Assembly (NCBI GenBank): GCA_018383195.1
Contig: JAGZOP010000011.1
Coordinates: 1-64,000, forward strand
Reading direction: 5' to 3'
Origin: Clostridiaceae bacterium
GTDB taxonomy: Bacteria > Bacillota > Clostridia > Oscillospirales > Butyricicoccaceae
DNA length: 64,000 bases
How positions within the stretch are numbered: the first letter of the stretch is position 1; each line of letters starts with the position of its first letter. Below are positions 17,387 through 26,092 of the stretch, one piece after another. The notes below the pieces were generated by a model, which ran no database searches, had not been told where the DNA came from, and saw only the letters and a program-made list of their open reading frames with translations. A program made the translations under genes and the position numbers.

Positions 17387-18754
17387 TTATAAGATATCGT
17401 TGTCTGTCAGCGTTGCACGGAACTGCGCAGCATCGGTTTTGTTTTCCGGACGATACAGACCCGGAACTGCTGCATACAGTGCGGCGCAGGTCACGAGATC
17501 CTGCTTCCATGTAATTTCATTCGGCGCATGTGCATAGCTTTCTGCACCGGGTCCGAAACCGACACACGGGATTCCATAACGACCTTGAATCGAAACGCAG
17601 TTGGTGGAAAATGTCCACTTGTCAATCAATGGACGGTTGCGCAAATGCATTGCGCTTTCTGCACCAATACGCTTATCACCGAACAGCGCGTGATGCGCGT
17701 CTACAAGCGCCTGTACATGCGCTGCATTTTCCTTGTTAATCCATGTCGGAAAATAGCTTTCGGTTTCATAGACTTCACCAGTCCATGACGGACGATCGTA
17801 CATATACATAGAAACCGTGACATCGTCCCCGTACTTTTTCACACTGGGAAGATCCCGAATTTCCTGGAGGCAGGAATCCCATGTCTCCCCTGCTGTCATA
17901 CGGCGATCCACCGAGATGGAACACGAATCCGCAACCGCACAGCGGCTTGGAGAGGTATAAAAAATCTGTGAGGTAGTACAAGTGCCGCGCCCAAGGAATC
18001 GTGCATCTTCATAATGCTCCGGATTATACTTGGGATCAAGCATTTTCACAAGTCCCTTGATTTCTACACTGTCATCTGCCGGGTTCTCGTTGAGAGCGCG
18101 AACATCCTGAAGAATATCCGCCATTTTATAGATTGCATTGTCACCACGTTCTGGTGCAGAACCGTGACAGGAAACTCCCTTAACATCCACCCGAATTTCC
18201 ATGCGCCCGCGATGTCCGCGGTAAATACCACCGTCAGTCGGCTCGGTCGAGATAACGAACTCCGGCACGATTTTGCTCTGATTGTAAATATACTGCCAAC
18301 ACATACCGTCGCAGTCCTCTTCCTGCACAGAACCGACAACCATAATCTTATATCCAGACGGAATCAGATTCAAATCCTTCATAATTTTCGCGCCATAGAC
18401 CGCGGAAGCCATGCCGCCTTCCTGATCGGAACCGCCGCGTCCATAAATGACCTCATCATCTTCATAGCCCTCGTATGGATCGTGTGTCCAGTTATCAAGG
18501 TTGCCAATGCCAACGGTATCAATATGGGAATCAATTGCAATGATCTTTTCCCCATCTCCCATCCAACCGATTACATTGCCAAGACCGTCAATCTCCACTT
18601 TATCATAGCCGAGCTTTTCCATCTCTTTTTGGATGCATAATACGACTTCCTTCTCCTCGCAGCTCTCGCTCGGATGAGAAATCATCTCCCGAAGAAATCG
18701 AGTCATATCCGCCTGATACCCTTCGGCTGCTTTTTTGATTGCTTCAAAATCCAT
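17387..18754 (-). CDS. ygeY: YgeY family selenium-metabolism-linked hydrolase (M20 fold)
   Basis: 455 residues of the M20 metallopeptidase superfamily. The metal site includes DSHIDTVG (about 75-82), [10 protein letters not shown] with Asp at about 113, and EEDCDG near residue 147; [14 protein letters not shown] marks the start of the dimerisation domain. Relatives remove acyl or carbamoyl groups from amino acids; YgeY is tied to the selenium-dependent purine cluster by constant neighbourhood, and its exact substrate is not known. It is longer than E. coli YgeY (403). It starts 22 bases after dpaL. Confidence 0.92.
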   Translation of the reverse strand: MDFEAIKKAAEGYQADMTRFLREMISHPSESCEEKEVVLCIQKEMEKLGYDKVEIDGLGNVIGWMGDGEKIIAIDSHIDTVGIGNLDNWTHDPYEGYEDDEVIYGRGGSDQEGGMASAVYGAKIMKDLNLIPSGYKIMVVGSVQEEDCDGMCWQYIYNQSKIVPEFVISTEPTDGGIYRGHRGRMEIRVDVKGVSCHGSAPERGDNAIYKMADILQDVRALNENPADDSVEIKGLVKMLDPKYNPEHYEDARFLGRGTCTTSQIFYTSPSRCAVADSCSISVDRRMTAGETWDSCLQEIRDLPSVKKYGDDVTVSMYMYDRPSWTGEVYETESYFPTWINKENAAHVQALVDAHHALFGDKRIGAESAMHLRNRPLIDKWTFSTNCVSIQGRYGIPCVGFGPGAESYAHAPNEITWKQDLVTCAALYAAVPGLYRPENKTDAAQFRATLTDNDIL

Positions 18755-18776
18755 GATATATCCTCCATTCTATCGA

Positions 18777-19988
18777 TCAATCCTGCTGATATGCCCCGTC
18801 CCAAACAACTTTACGATAATTCTCCGGATCGGTATCCCCCTCGGTTGAAAACATTAAAACACTGCTGTTTTCATCGAGTCTAATGGCGTTTTTCAGTTCA
18901 TCATAGGTTGGATCGGTCATCAATGCAGCAATGAGCCCCATGCCAACCGCTCCAGATTCGCCTGAAATAACCTGCGGATCTCCCTTAACCGGCGCACTTA
19001 ACATGCGCATACCCTTGGCAGAAACCCAATCTGGACACGAAACAAAGAATGCGGAGTGATTTTTCAGAATATCCCACGAAATTGTGTTCGGCTCCCCGCA
19101 TGCAAGCCCTGCCATAATAGTTTGCAAATCGCCTTCCACAATGCGGAAATCTCCATCTGCCGCCTTGGCGCCTTGATACAAGCAATCTGCCGCCTGCGCT
19201 TCCATTACAACAACGGTTGGTTCACAGTCTGGGAAAAGGTTGCTGAAATATCCCTGCACTGCACCGGCAAGGCTTCCGACCCCTGCCTGAATAAAGATAT
19301 GAGTTGGACGCTCCGCACCTGCCGCCTTTAACTGTTCTGCCGCTTCGCTTGCCATGGTTCCATACCCTTGCATAATCCATGCCGGAATCTTTTCATATCC
19401 ATCCCAAGCGGTATCCTGAACCATAACACCATGCTCGGTCTGCTCTGCCAAGGCATTCGCACGGCGTACACATTCATCATAGTTGACGTCCTCAATCGTA
19501 ACGTCAGCACCCTCTTTGGCAATATTATCAAAACGCGATTTGACCGAACCTTTGGGCATCAGAACCACTGACTTCTGCCCCAATTTATTGGCAGCCCATG
19601 CGACGCCGCGTCCATGGTTGCCATCGGTTGCCGTAAAGAATGTCGCCTGACCAAATTCTTCACGCAGCTTTGCACTTATCAGATAATGATAGTCCACTTG
19701 CGAAACATCTTTGCCAAGTTGTTCTGCAATATAACGTGCCATAGCAAACGAGCCGCCTAGCACTTTAAATGCATTCAGTCCAAATCGGTAGCTTTCATCC
19801 TTGACGAAAAGGTGTTTCAGTCCAAGAAAATCTGCCATCCCGCGAAGCTGTGCCAACGGCGTCACACTGTACTGCGGGAAACTTCGGTGAAACGCTCTGG
19901 CTTTTGCTACATTGTCCAGCGCCATGACAGAAAGCTGAAGATCTTCTGTTTTCGGCATTTTGTTTTTTACCCACCTGATTGTATGCAT
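18777..19988 (-). CDS. dpaL: Diaminopropionate ammonia-lyase
   Basis: 403 residues, a fold-type II PLP enzyme equivalent to E. coli YgeX. The Schiff-base lysine is in GLNAFKVLGGSFA (about residue 77); TDGNHGRGVAWAA and QAGVGSLAGAVQGY bind the substrate carboxylate and the phosphate of PLP. It splits 2,3-diaminopropionate to pyruvate and two ammonia. In the purine cluster it would finish the breakdown of the remaining carbon skeleton. First gene of the dpaL-ygeY-ygeW-arcC operon, with TTGGAGG before the ATG and its own promoter. Confidence 0.95.
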   Translation of the reverse strand: MHTIRWVKNKMPKTEDLQLSVMALDNVAKARAFHRSFPQYSVTPLAQLRGMADFLGLKHLFVKDESYRFGLNAFKVLGGSFAMARYIAEQLGKDVSQVDYHYLISAKLREEFGQATFFTATDGNHGRGVAWAANKLGQKSVVLMPKGSVKSRFDNIAKEGADVTIEDVNYDECVRRANALAEQTEHGVMVQDTAWDGYEKIPAWIMQGYGTMASEAAEQLKAAGAERPTHIFIQAGVGSLAGAVQGYFSNLFPDCEPTVVVMEAQAADCLYQGAKAADGDFRIVEGDLQTIMAGLACGEPNTISWDILKNHSAFFVSCPDWVSAKGMRMLSAPVKGDPQVISGESGAVGMGLIAALMTDPTYDELKNAIRLDENSSVLMFSTEGDTDPENYRKVVWDGAYQQD

Positions 19989-20032
19989 TCAATCAACCTC
20001 CAATATCGTGATCAGAGTGCCCGATATTTTCT

Positions 20033-20066
20033 ACTTTCATTTTATCATTTGACCAATGAAAGTCAA
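20033..20066 (-). promoter_or_regulatory. Promoter and inverted repeat before dpaL
   Basis: Minus-strand TTGACT (20066-20061), 16-base spacer, TAAAAT (20044-20039). A perfect repeat ACTTTCATT-13-AATGAAAGT (20033-20063) spans both boxes, so a bound protein would block or tune transcription of the operon. Confidence 0.6.
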
Positions 20067-20213
20067 TCAATGTAAAACAATATTTTTCAATGCGCCTAAA
20101 AATTTTTTAGATTTATTTTTGTGCAATATGCCAAACAAAATGCTTAAGACGAAATTGCTTTCCCTTTCAAGCATATATCTATATCAAAAAAAATTTTTTG
20201 GGCTAAATCATGA

Positions 20214-20242
20214 TTGCATTCCCCTATACCATGTGGTATGAT
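20214..20242 (+). promoter_or_regulatory. Promoter of the YheO-type regulator with palindrome in the spacer
   Basis: TTGCAT (20214-20219), 17-base spacer, TATGAT (20237-20242). The spacer and the first bases of the -10 box hold the perfect repeat ATACCA-TG-TGGTAT (20226-20239). This is the classic place for a repressor and suggests autoregulation. Confidence 0.7.
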
Positions 20243-20275
20243 GATAGCACAAAAACGACGAATGGAGGCTTCCTA

Positions 20276-20917
20276 GTGCAGGAAAATGAGTTATCTTTGG
20301 ATATTTTAAAGCAAATTGCAAAAGGTATTGCACAGCAATTTGGCTCTAACTGCGAAGTGGCGGTGCATTCCCTGGTTGGAAATGATCTGGAGTCTTCCAT
20401 TGTTGCAATCGAAAATGGTAAGGTTTCCGGACGAAAAATCGGGGATGGTCCTTCTCATGTTGTCCTTGAAGCGTTGCAAAACGGCAGCGATTTGACCGAC
20501 CATACCGGGTACTTAACCCGCACAAAAGACGGTAAAATTCTCAAAAGTTCTACTCTCTATTTGCGTGGGAGTAACAGAGAGATTCAATACATTTTTTCGA
20601 TCAATTTCGATATTACCGGCCTGCTCATGTTTGAAAGCAGTATAAAACCATTAATCTCCACAGAGGAACCTACGGAGTCACGTGAACCAGACCGTATTGT
20701 GCAGAGTGTAAGTGAACTATTGGATGAATTGATTGCAGAATCTACGCGGTTGGTCGGAAAGCCTGTTGCATTGATGACAAAAGAAGATAAAATCCGCGCT
20801 ATTCAGTTTCTAAATCGATCTGGCGCTTTTTTGATTACAAAATCCGGCGATAAAGTTTCAAAGTATTTTGGGATTTCCAAATATACACTATATAGCTATA
20901 TCGATGCGGAAACTTAA
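20276..20917 (+). CDS. YheO-like PAS/HTH transcriptional regulator of the purine locus
   Basis: 213 residues from a GTG start at 20276 preceded by GGAGG. The N-terminal part (about 5-120; NCEVAVHSLVG, HTGYLTRTKDGKILKSST) matches the YheO-type PAS-like sensor domain, and the C-terminal part (about 160-212; IRAIQFLNRSGAFLITKSG, VSKYFGISKYTLYSYI) is the DNA-binding HTH found with it. It is divergent from dpaL and has the same orientation relative to the cluster as other purine-locus regulators. Control of the two operons is inferred from position. The ligand is unknown. Confidence 0.85.
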   Translation: MQENELSLDILKQIAKGIAQQFGSNCEVAVHSLVGNDLESSIVAIENGKVSGRKIGDGPSHVVLEALQNGSDLTDHTGYLTRTKDGKILKSSTLYLRGSNREIQYIFSINFDITGLLMFESSIKPLISTEEPTESREPDRIVQSVSELLDELIAESTRLVGKPVALMTKEDKIRAIQFLNRSGAFLITKSGDKVSKYFGISKYTLYSYIDAET

Positions 20918-20945
20918 CAAATCCCCTGCTGCGGCAGGGTATTTG
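20918..20945 (+). terminator. Terminator after the YheO-type regulator
   Basis: CAAAT-CCCTGC stem with a 4-base TGCG loop pairs with GCAGGG-TATTTG directly after the stop codon. Confidence 0.75.
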
Positions 20946-20952
20946 TTTGCCA

Positions 20953-21000
20953 AAGAACCCCGATGCTTCCTGTAAACTTACAGAAAACACCGGGGTTCTT
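20953..21000. terminator. Bidirectional terminator before the aldo/keto reductase end
   Basis: AAGAACCCCG pairs with CGGGGTTCTT; an inner TGTAA-AC-TTACA stem sits in the loop. It mainly ends the minus-strand reductase gene. Confidence 0.85.
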
Positions 21001-21849
21001 TTAGTAAACCAGATTGTCCGGATCAAGGCCCGACCATCCGCACGCGGTCAAACCGCTGATACGTTCCATATCATTTTGTTCGATTTCAAAATCAAAAATC
21101 TGCGTATTTTCAACAATACGGGAAGGTGTCACAGACTTTGGAAGTGGAATGACACCGCGCTGTACACACCATCGCAGACAAAGCTGCGCTACAGTTTTTC
21201 CGTATTTCTGAGACATTTCCTGCATTTCAGGAACAGAAAAGATCTTTCCGGTTGCAAGCGGGCTCCAACCTTCGACGGTCATATGATGCAGCTTACAGTA
21301 TTCGAGGATCTCCTCCTGCGGCATACCCGGATGCACTTCGACCTGATCCACCATAGGGGCAACTTCACAATGTGCCAACAAATTATCCAAATGGCGCGGA
21401 CGGAAATTACTCACACCGATCGCGCGGATGCGCCCTTCCTTGTAAAGCTTTTCAAAGGCGCGCCATGTTTCACGATTCATCTCTTCCCAGTTGTCGAAAT
21501 ACTTGCGGTCATGCGGCCAATGAATCAGATAGAGATCCAGATAATCGGTTTGCAGCCATTCCAGTGAGCGCTCAAATGCATCCAGTGTAGACTGATACCC
21601 TTGATGAGGATTCCAGAGCTTACTGGTCAAAAAAATCTCCTCGCGCGCAAGACCGGATGAGGCGATTGCCGCACCGACAGCTGCCTCGTTATTGTATGCG
21701 GTTGCAGTATCAATATGGCGGTAGCCAGCCTCCAGCGCATGCAGTACTGATGCAGTTGCCTGCTCTGCCGGGGTTTTCCATGTGCCGAATCCCAAACAGG
21801 GGATGCCGACGCCGTTGGACAGCATCACACGGGTCTGATGATTTTGCAT
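21001..21849 (-). CDS. Aldo/keto reductase
   Basis: 282 residues of the AKR superfamily, close to the 2,5-diketo-gluconate reductase group. The catalytic tetrad is visible: Asp in YRHIDTATAY, Tyr in the same segment, Lys in LTSKLWNPH, His in YLIHWPHD. NADPH-binding residues lie in IPLPKSVTPSRIVEN near the C-terminus. It reduces aldehydes or ketones; the natural substrate cannot be told. It is a single-gene unit with its own promoter and terminator. Confidence 0.93.
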   Translation of the reverse strand: MQNHQTRVMLSNGVGIPCLGFGTWKTPAEQATASVLHALEAGYRHIDTATAYNNEAAVGAAIASSGLAREEIFLTSKLWNPHQGYQSTLDAFERSLEWLQTDYLDLYLIHWPHDRKYFDNWEEMNRETWRAFEKLYKEGRIRAIGVSNFRPRHLDNLLAHCEVAPMVDQVEVHPGMPQEEILEYCKLHHMTVEGWSPLATGKIFSVPEMQEMSQKYGKTVAQLCLRWCVQRGVIPLPKSVTPSRIVENTQIFDFEIEQNDMERISGLTACGWSGLDPDNLVY

Positions 21850-21886
21850 AGTTGATTCATCCTTTCATGAAATCACTCTTTTCACC

Positions 21887-21915
21887 AGTATAAAAGAAAC
21901 TGTGGTTTCATGCAA
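21887..21915 (-). promoter_or_regulatory. Promoter of the aldo/keto reductase with repeat in the spacer
   Basis: Minus-strand TTGCAT (21915-21910), 17-base spacer, TATACT (21892-21887). The spacer contains GAAAC-4-GTTTC (21896-21909), a candidate operator. Confidence 0.7.
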
Positions 21916-21957
21916 TCCACATTCAGAAATTCGCAGGATTTCTACGGCAATAGTTGA

Positions 21958-23097
21958 TTATGACAGGCGGTTTTTAAATTCCTCATAACCAAAGGTGCGC
22001 ACCGTTTCAAAAGTCCCATCCAGCCTCTTTAAGATGATTGCAGGCAATGGCATTCCGTTAAAGGTGTTATTCTTCACCATGGTATAAAGCGCCATATCAC
22101 AAAAAATCAGGCGGTCCCCTTCATTGAGCGGTACATCAAAGGAATAATCCCCAATCACATCTCCCGCCAGACAGGTTGGTCCTCCCAAACGATAGGTACA
22201 CGGCTTTTCTCCCGCTTCGCCGCTGTTCATCAGCGGCGGGCGGTATGGCATTTCAATCACATCAGGCATATGACAAGCTGCTGAGGTATCCAAAATTGCA
22301 ATATCCATGCAATTATATATCGTTTCCAATACGGATGTCACAAGGAATCCTGCATTCAGCACCACCGCCTCGCCAGGTTCCAGATAAACCTCTACCCCAT
22401 AAGTCTCACGCAGATGGGAAACCAGACGAACCAGACGTTCCCTGTCATAATCCGCGCGGGTGATATGATGTCCGCCGCCTAAGTTTACCCAACGCATGCG
22501 GTGCAAATATTTCCCAAACTTTGTTTCAAATGCTTCCAAAGTGGTTTCGAGATCGTCACTGTTCTGCTCACAAAGCGTATGAAAATGCAGACCGTCCAGC
22601 ATAGGCAAAATATCTTCCTCGAATGCATCCAGCGTAGTTCCAAGTCGGGAACCGGGCGCACATGGATCGTAAATTGCGTGTCCCTCCTGTGTAGAGCACT
22701 CCGGATTGATCCGCAAACCAATGGACTTTCCTGCTTTACGCGCCTTTGCTCCATATTTCCGCACCTGTGCCGGAGAATTGAAAACAACATCGTCCACATA
22801 GTTTAAAAGTTCATCGAACTCATCCATGCGGTAAGCGGGTGAAAACACATGCGTCTCTCCCCCGAAGTGTTCATATCCCAGCCGCGCTTCATGCAGTCCG
22901 CTTGCAGTTGTCCCCGCAAGATACTTTTTCAGCAGCGGATACACTGAAAACATGGAAAAGGCTTTTTGTGCAAGCAGAATTTTACATCCAGATTGCTTGG
23001 AAATCTCCCGAAGAATCTCCAAGTTATGTACGAGCAAACTTTCGTCAATCAGGTAGTATGGCGTGCGAAACCCACCGTCATCAAAACGTCCTGTCAT
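21958..23097 (-). CDS. nspC: Carboxynorspermidine/carboxyspermidine decarboxylase
   Basis: 379 residues, a PLP enzyme of the alanine racemase-like fold III. ILLAQKAFSMF (about 41-51) carries the PLP lysine, GLHFHTLCEQ and GGGHHITRADYD the phosphate-binding part, EPGEAVV the Arg/PLP contact and GGPTCLAGD the catalytic Cys. NspC removes the carboxyl group from carboxy(nor)spermidine, giving (nor)spermidine. The ATG shares one base with the stop of the dehydrogenase gene (TGATG), so the two are coupled. Last gene of the polyamine operon. Confidence 0.94.
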   Translation of the reverse strand: MTGRFDDGGFRTPYYLIDESLLVHNLEILREISKQSGCKILLAQKAFSMFSVYPLLKKYLAGTTASGLHEARLGYEHFGGETHVFSPAYRMDEFDELLNYVDDVVFNSPAQVRKYGAKARKAGKSIGLRINPECSTQEGHAIYDPCAPGSRLGTTLDAFEEDILPMLDGLHFHTLCEQNSDDLETTLEAFETKFGKYLHRMRWVNLGGGHHITRADYDRERLVRLVSHLRETYGVEVYLEPGEAVVLNAGFLVTSVLETIYNCMDIAILDTSAACHMPDVIEMPYRPPLMNSGEAGEKPCTYRLGGPTCLAGDVIGDYSFDVPLNEGDRLIFCDMALYTMVKNNTFNGMPLPAIILKRLDGTFETVRTFGYEEFKNRLS

Positions 23098-24356
23098 CAG
23101 TCCACCAGAACCGGAGCATCGTTAATCTGCCACGGCAGTCCCCACTGATTGAGCGCATCCATATACGGATCGGGATCGAACTCTTCAACCGTGTAAACAC
23201 CCGGTTTGTTCCATTTTCCTGTCATCAGCATCATCGCGCCAATCATGGCAGGCACACCGGTAGTATACGAAATTGCCTGCGAACCTACTTCCTTGTAGCA
23301 CTCCTGATGGTCACACACGTTATAAATATACGCAGTTTTTTCTTTTCCGTCCTTTTTACCGGTGAAAATGCAGCCGATATTCGTCTTGCCGACGGTACGA
23401 GGACCGAGAGAAGCCGGGTCAGGCAGCAGCGCCTTGAGGAACTGAATCGGTACAATCTGATGTCCCTCAAATTCAATCGGCTCGGTCGACAGCATTCCTA
23501 CATTTTCCAAGCAATTCATGTGGGTTAGATAGCTCTGACCAAAGGTCATAAAGAAACGAATACGCTGTACGCCCGGAATATTCTTGGCGAGTGATTCAAT
23601 CTCCTCGTGATGCAGCAGATACATATCTTTATCGCCGACTTGGTCAAAATTGTACTCCCGTTTGATGGACATGGCGGGGATTTCTACCCAATGCCCGTTC
23701 TCCCAGTATGAACCGGGCGCAGAGACTTCACGCAGATTGATTTCGGGATTGAAGTTGGTTGCAAACGGATATCCATGGTCGCCGCCGTTGCAGTCCAAGA
23801 TATCGATGGTGTCGATTTGATCGAACAGATGCTTCTGTGCATATGCACAATACGCCTGCGTAACGCCTGGGTCAAAGCCGGAACCCAGCAATGCGGTCAG
23901 ACCTGCTTTTTCAAACTTTTCTTTGTATGCCCACTGCCACGAATAATCAAAGTAAGCCGAGAAGCCTTCCTCCTTGCAGCGCTTGTCATAGACCGCACGC
24001 CATTCCGGATCGGTAATATCCTCTGGCTCATAGTTTGCCGTGTCCATGTAGTTGACGCCGCAAGCCAGACATGCATCCATGATGGTCAAATCCTGATACG
24101 GCAGCGCAATGTTCATGACCAAATCCGGCTTCACTTCGCGAATCAACGCAATCACTTCTTCCACGTGATCCGCGTCTACCTGCGCTGTTGTGATTTTGGT
24201 TTTGGTTGTGCCTGCGAGTTTTTCTGCAAGCGCATCACACTTGGACTTGGTACGGCTTGCAATACAGATTTCCTCAAAAACCTCGCTGTTTTGGCAGCAC
24301 TTATGAATTGCGACCCCTGCAACGCCACCGCACCCAATAATCAACGCTTTTCCCAT
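23097..24356 (-). CDS. Carboxynorspermidine/carboxyspermidine dehydrogenase (saccharopine dehydrogenase family)
   Basis: 419 residues with an N-terminal Rossmann fold (ALIIGCGGVAGVAIHKCC) and the saccharopine-dehydrogenase-like C-terminal half (GSGFDPGVTQAYCAYAQ). It joins a diamine to aspartate semialdehyde with NAD(P)H to form carboxy(nor)spermidine, the substrate of the NspC decarboxylase encoded next. Start 24356 follows AGGAGG and makes MGKALIIG the N-terminus; the frame stays open for 50 more unlike codons upstream, which are rejected. The agmatinase gene ends 40 bases before. Confidence 0.93.
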   Translation of the reverse strand: MGKALIIGCGGVAGVAIHKCCQNSEVFEEICIASRTKSKCDALAEKLAGTTKTKITTAQVDADHVEEVIALIREVKPDLVMNIALPYQDLTIMDACLACGVNYMDTANYEPEDITDPEWRAVYDKRCKEEGFSAYFDYSWQWAYKEKFEKAGLTALLGSGFDPGVTQAYCAYAQKHLFDQIDTIDILDCNGGDHGYPFATNFNPEINLREVSAPGSYWENGHWVEIPAMSIKREYNFDQVGDKDMYLLHHEEIESLAKNIPGVQRIRFFMTFGQSYLTHMNCLENVGMLSTEPIEFEGHQIVPIQFLKALLPDPASLGPRTVGKTNIGCIFTGKKDGKEKTAYIYNVCDHQECYKEVGSQAISYTTGVPAMIGAMMLMTGKWNKPGVYTVEEFDPDPYMDALNQWGLPWQINDAPVLVD

Positions 24357-24396
24357 AGAAAATACCTCCTCATTTTTTAAACAGAATACTTTAAGC

Positions 24397-25251
24397 CTAA
24401 CGCTGCATCGCAAGCAGCATTTCACGTACAATCTTGCAAGCAACCGCTGTCGATGCGCCGCTTGCATCATAATGTGGGCTGAGTTCATTGACATCACAGC
24501 CAACAATGTGCAGCTTGCTGCATACCAAGGTCACAGCGCTGCGCAGATCTTCAAATGAGATTCCACCCGGCTCCGGTGTGCCGGTTCCCGGGAATACGGA
24601 CGGATCCAGTACGTCAAGGTCCAACGTAAAATATACCGGCTTTTCTGCAAGCTGTTCGACAACTTGTTCAAGTCCTTCCAAGTTAAACCGCTGTGTCTGA
24701 ACATGTTCTTTTCCCCAACGCCATTCTTCGCGATCTCCCGATCGGATACCAAACTGGAAGATACGTCCATCTCCAATTAAGTCCCAACAACGCCGAATGA
24801 CACAGGCGTGTGACAGCGGTTCCCCAAGATAATCCTCACGTAAATCCGTATGGGCATCAAAATGAATGATATGGACATCCGGATACTGTGCATGTACAGC
24901 GCGGAACGCACCGAGCGTTACCAGATGCTCACCGCCGAGCAAAAACGGGCGCTTGCCATCCAAAAGAAGCTGCGCTGCGCAAGCTTCAATATCGGAAAGT
25001 GCAGAATCCGGACCTCCAAAACGAAGCTCAAGATCCCCAATATCCAATACATGACCATCCGTTAAATCGCGGTCCTGATATGGGGAGTAACTCTCCAGAC
25101 CAAACGATTCTGAACGAATCGCATGCGGACCAAAACGTGTCCCCGGTCGGAATGAAGTGGTTGAATCATAGGGTGCGCCAAAAAGCACGGTTTCCGCGTC
25201 TGCATACTCTGCATCACACGCCAAAAATGTTTCAATATTCGGATTCCACAT
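24397..25251 (-). CDS. speB: Agmatinase (ureohydrolase family)
   Basis: 284 residues of the arginase/agmatinase fold. The binuclear manganese site is shown by GGEHLVTLG, HFDAHTDLRED and TLDLDVLDPS. The enzyme hydrolyses agmatine to putrescine and urea; aminopropylagmatine is another possible substrate given the neighbours. The start lies inside the end of speE (20-base overlap), with GAGGAG about ten bases upstream. Arginine decarboxylase and spermidine synthase genes precede it. Confidence 0.93.
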   Translation of the reverse strand: MWNPNIETFLACDAEYADAETVLFGAPYDSTTSFRPGTRFGPHAIRSESFGLESYSPYQDRDLTDGHVLDIGDLELRFGGPDSALSDIEACAAQLLLDGKRPFLLGGEHLVTLGAFRAVHAQYPDVHIIHFDAHTDLREDYLGEPLSHACVIRRCWDLIGDGRIFQFGIRSGDREEWRWGKEHVQTQRFNLEGLEQVVEQLAEKPVYFTLDLDVLDPSVFPGTGTPEPGGISFEDLRSAVTLVCSKLHIVGCDVNELSPHYDASGASTAVACKIVREMLLAMQR

Positions 25252-26092
25252 CTTTTAACAACTCCTCTACGTAAGCAGGAACATAAAATGCGCCGCGATG
25301 CAGCATGGTCGTATAATATTTACACTTAAGCCCCCGTGCGTTCCAACGTGTCGCGTCAAGGTTCTTCAGCGGGTGATATTTTTTCGATGCAAACCCAAAT
25401 AACCAGTGCCCCGACGGGTAGGTTGGAATATGTGCCTGATAAACGCGGCTGATTGGAAATGATTCCACAATGCGCTTGTGTGCGCGCTGACAGGCAACCG
25501 CATCTTCTTCATAGAACGGGCTCTCATGCTGGTTTACCATAATCCCGTCATCTCGCAGCGCCTTATAGCAGTTTCCATAGAACTCTCGGGTAAATAGTCC
25601 TTCTCCCGGGCCGAACGGGTCGGTTGAATCCACAATAATCAGATCATAGCAAGCATGGCAGGAACGAATATATTTTAGACCATCCTCATAGTGAATGGTT
25701 AAGCGCGGGTCATCCAGACAGCAGGCGGTCTGCGGCAAATACTCTTTGCAGACCTGAACCACCTGTTCATCAATTTCTACCATGTCAATATGTTCAATCT
25801 CCGGATATCTTGTCAGTTCTCGGACAACGCCGCCGTCTCCTGCACCGATGATAAGTACATCACGAACCTGCGGATGCACAGCCATCGGCACGTGCGTGAT
25901 CATTTCATGATAGATAAATTCATCTTTTTCTGTCAGCATCATAAAGCCGTCCAGCGTTAAAAACCGTCCAAATTCCGGTGATTCAAAGACATCAATCCGC
26001 TGAAAATCACTGCGTCCGCTGTAAAGCTGGCGGTCCACACGGATAGACAGCTTTACATTGGGCGTCTGTTTTTCGGAAAACCAAAACTCCAC
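25232..26092 (-). CDS. speE: Polyamine aminopropyltransferase (spermidine synthase)
   Basis: 286 residues with the standard pattern: YHEMITHVPM for the substrates, LIIGAGDGGVVRE for decarboxylated SAM, VEIDEQVV, and DSTDPFGPGEGLFT as gate-keeping loop. It moves an aminopropyl group from decarboxylated SAM to putrescine, or possibly to agmatine. It begins with GTG at 26092 directly after the speA stop, with GGGGGAG seven bases before. Decarboxylated SAM would come from SpeD in the same operon. Confidence 0.95.
   Translation of the reverse strand: MEFWFSEKQTPNVKLSIRVDRQLYSGRSDFQRIDVFESPEFGRFLTLDGFMMLTEKDEFIYHEMITHVPMAVHPQVRDVLIIGAGDGGVVRELTRYPEIEHIDMVEIDEQVVQVCKEYLPQTACCLDDPRLTIHYEDGLKYIRSCHACYDLIIVDSTDPFGPGEGLFTREFYGNCYKALRDDGIMVNQHESPFYEEDAVACQRAHKRIVESFPISRVYQAHIPTYPSGHWLFGFASKKYHPLKNLDATRWNARGLKCKYYTTMLHRGAFYVPAYVEELLKDVESEY

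Noticed and set aside
16296..17537. 413-codon plus-strand open frame opposite ygeW
   Set aside because: It is the antisense shadow of ygeW and the end of ygeY, has no ribosome site and a Cys/His-rich composition unlike a real protein.
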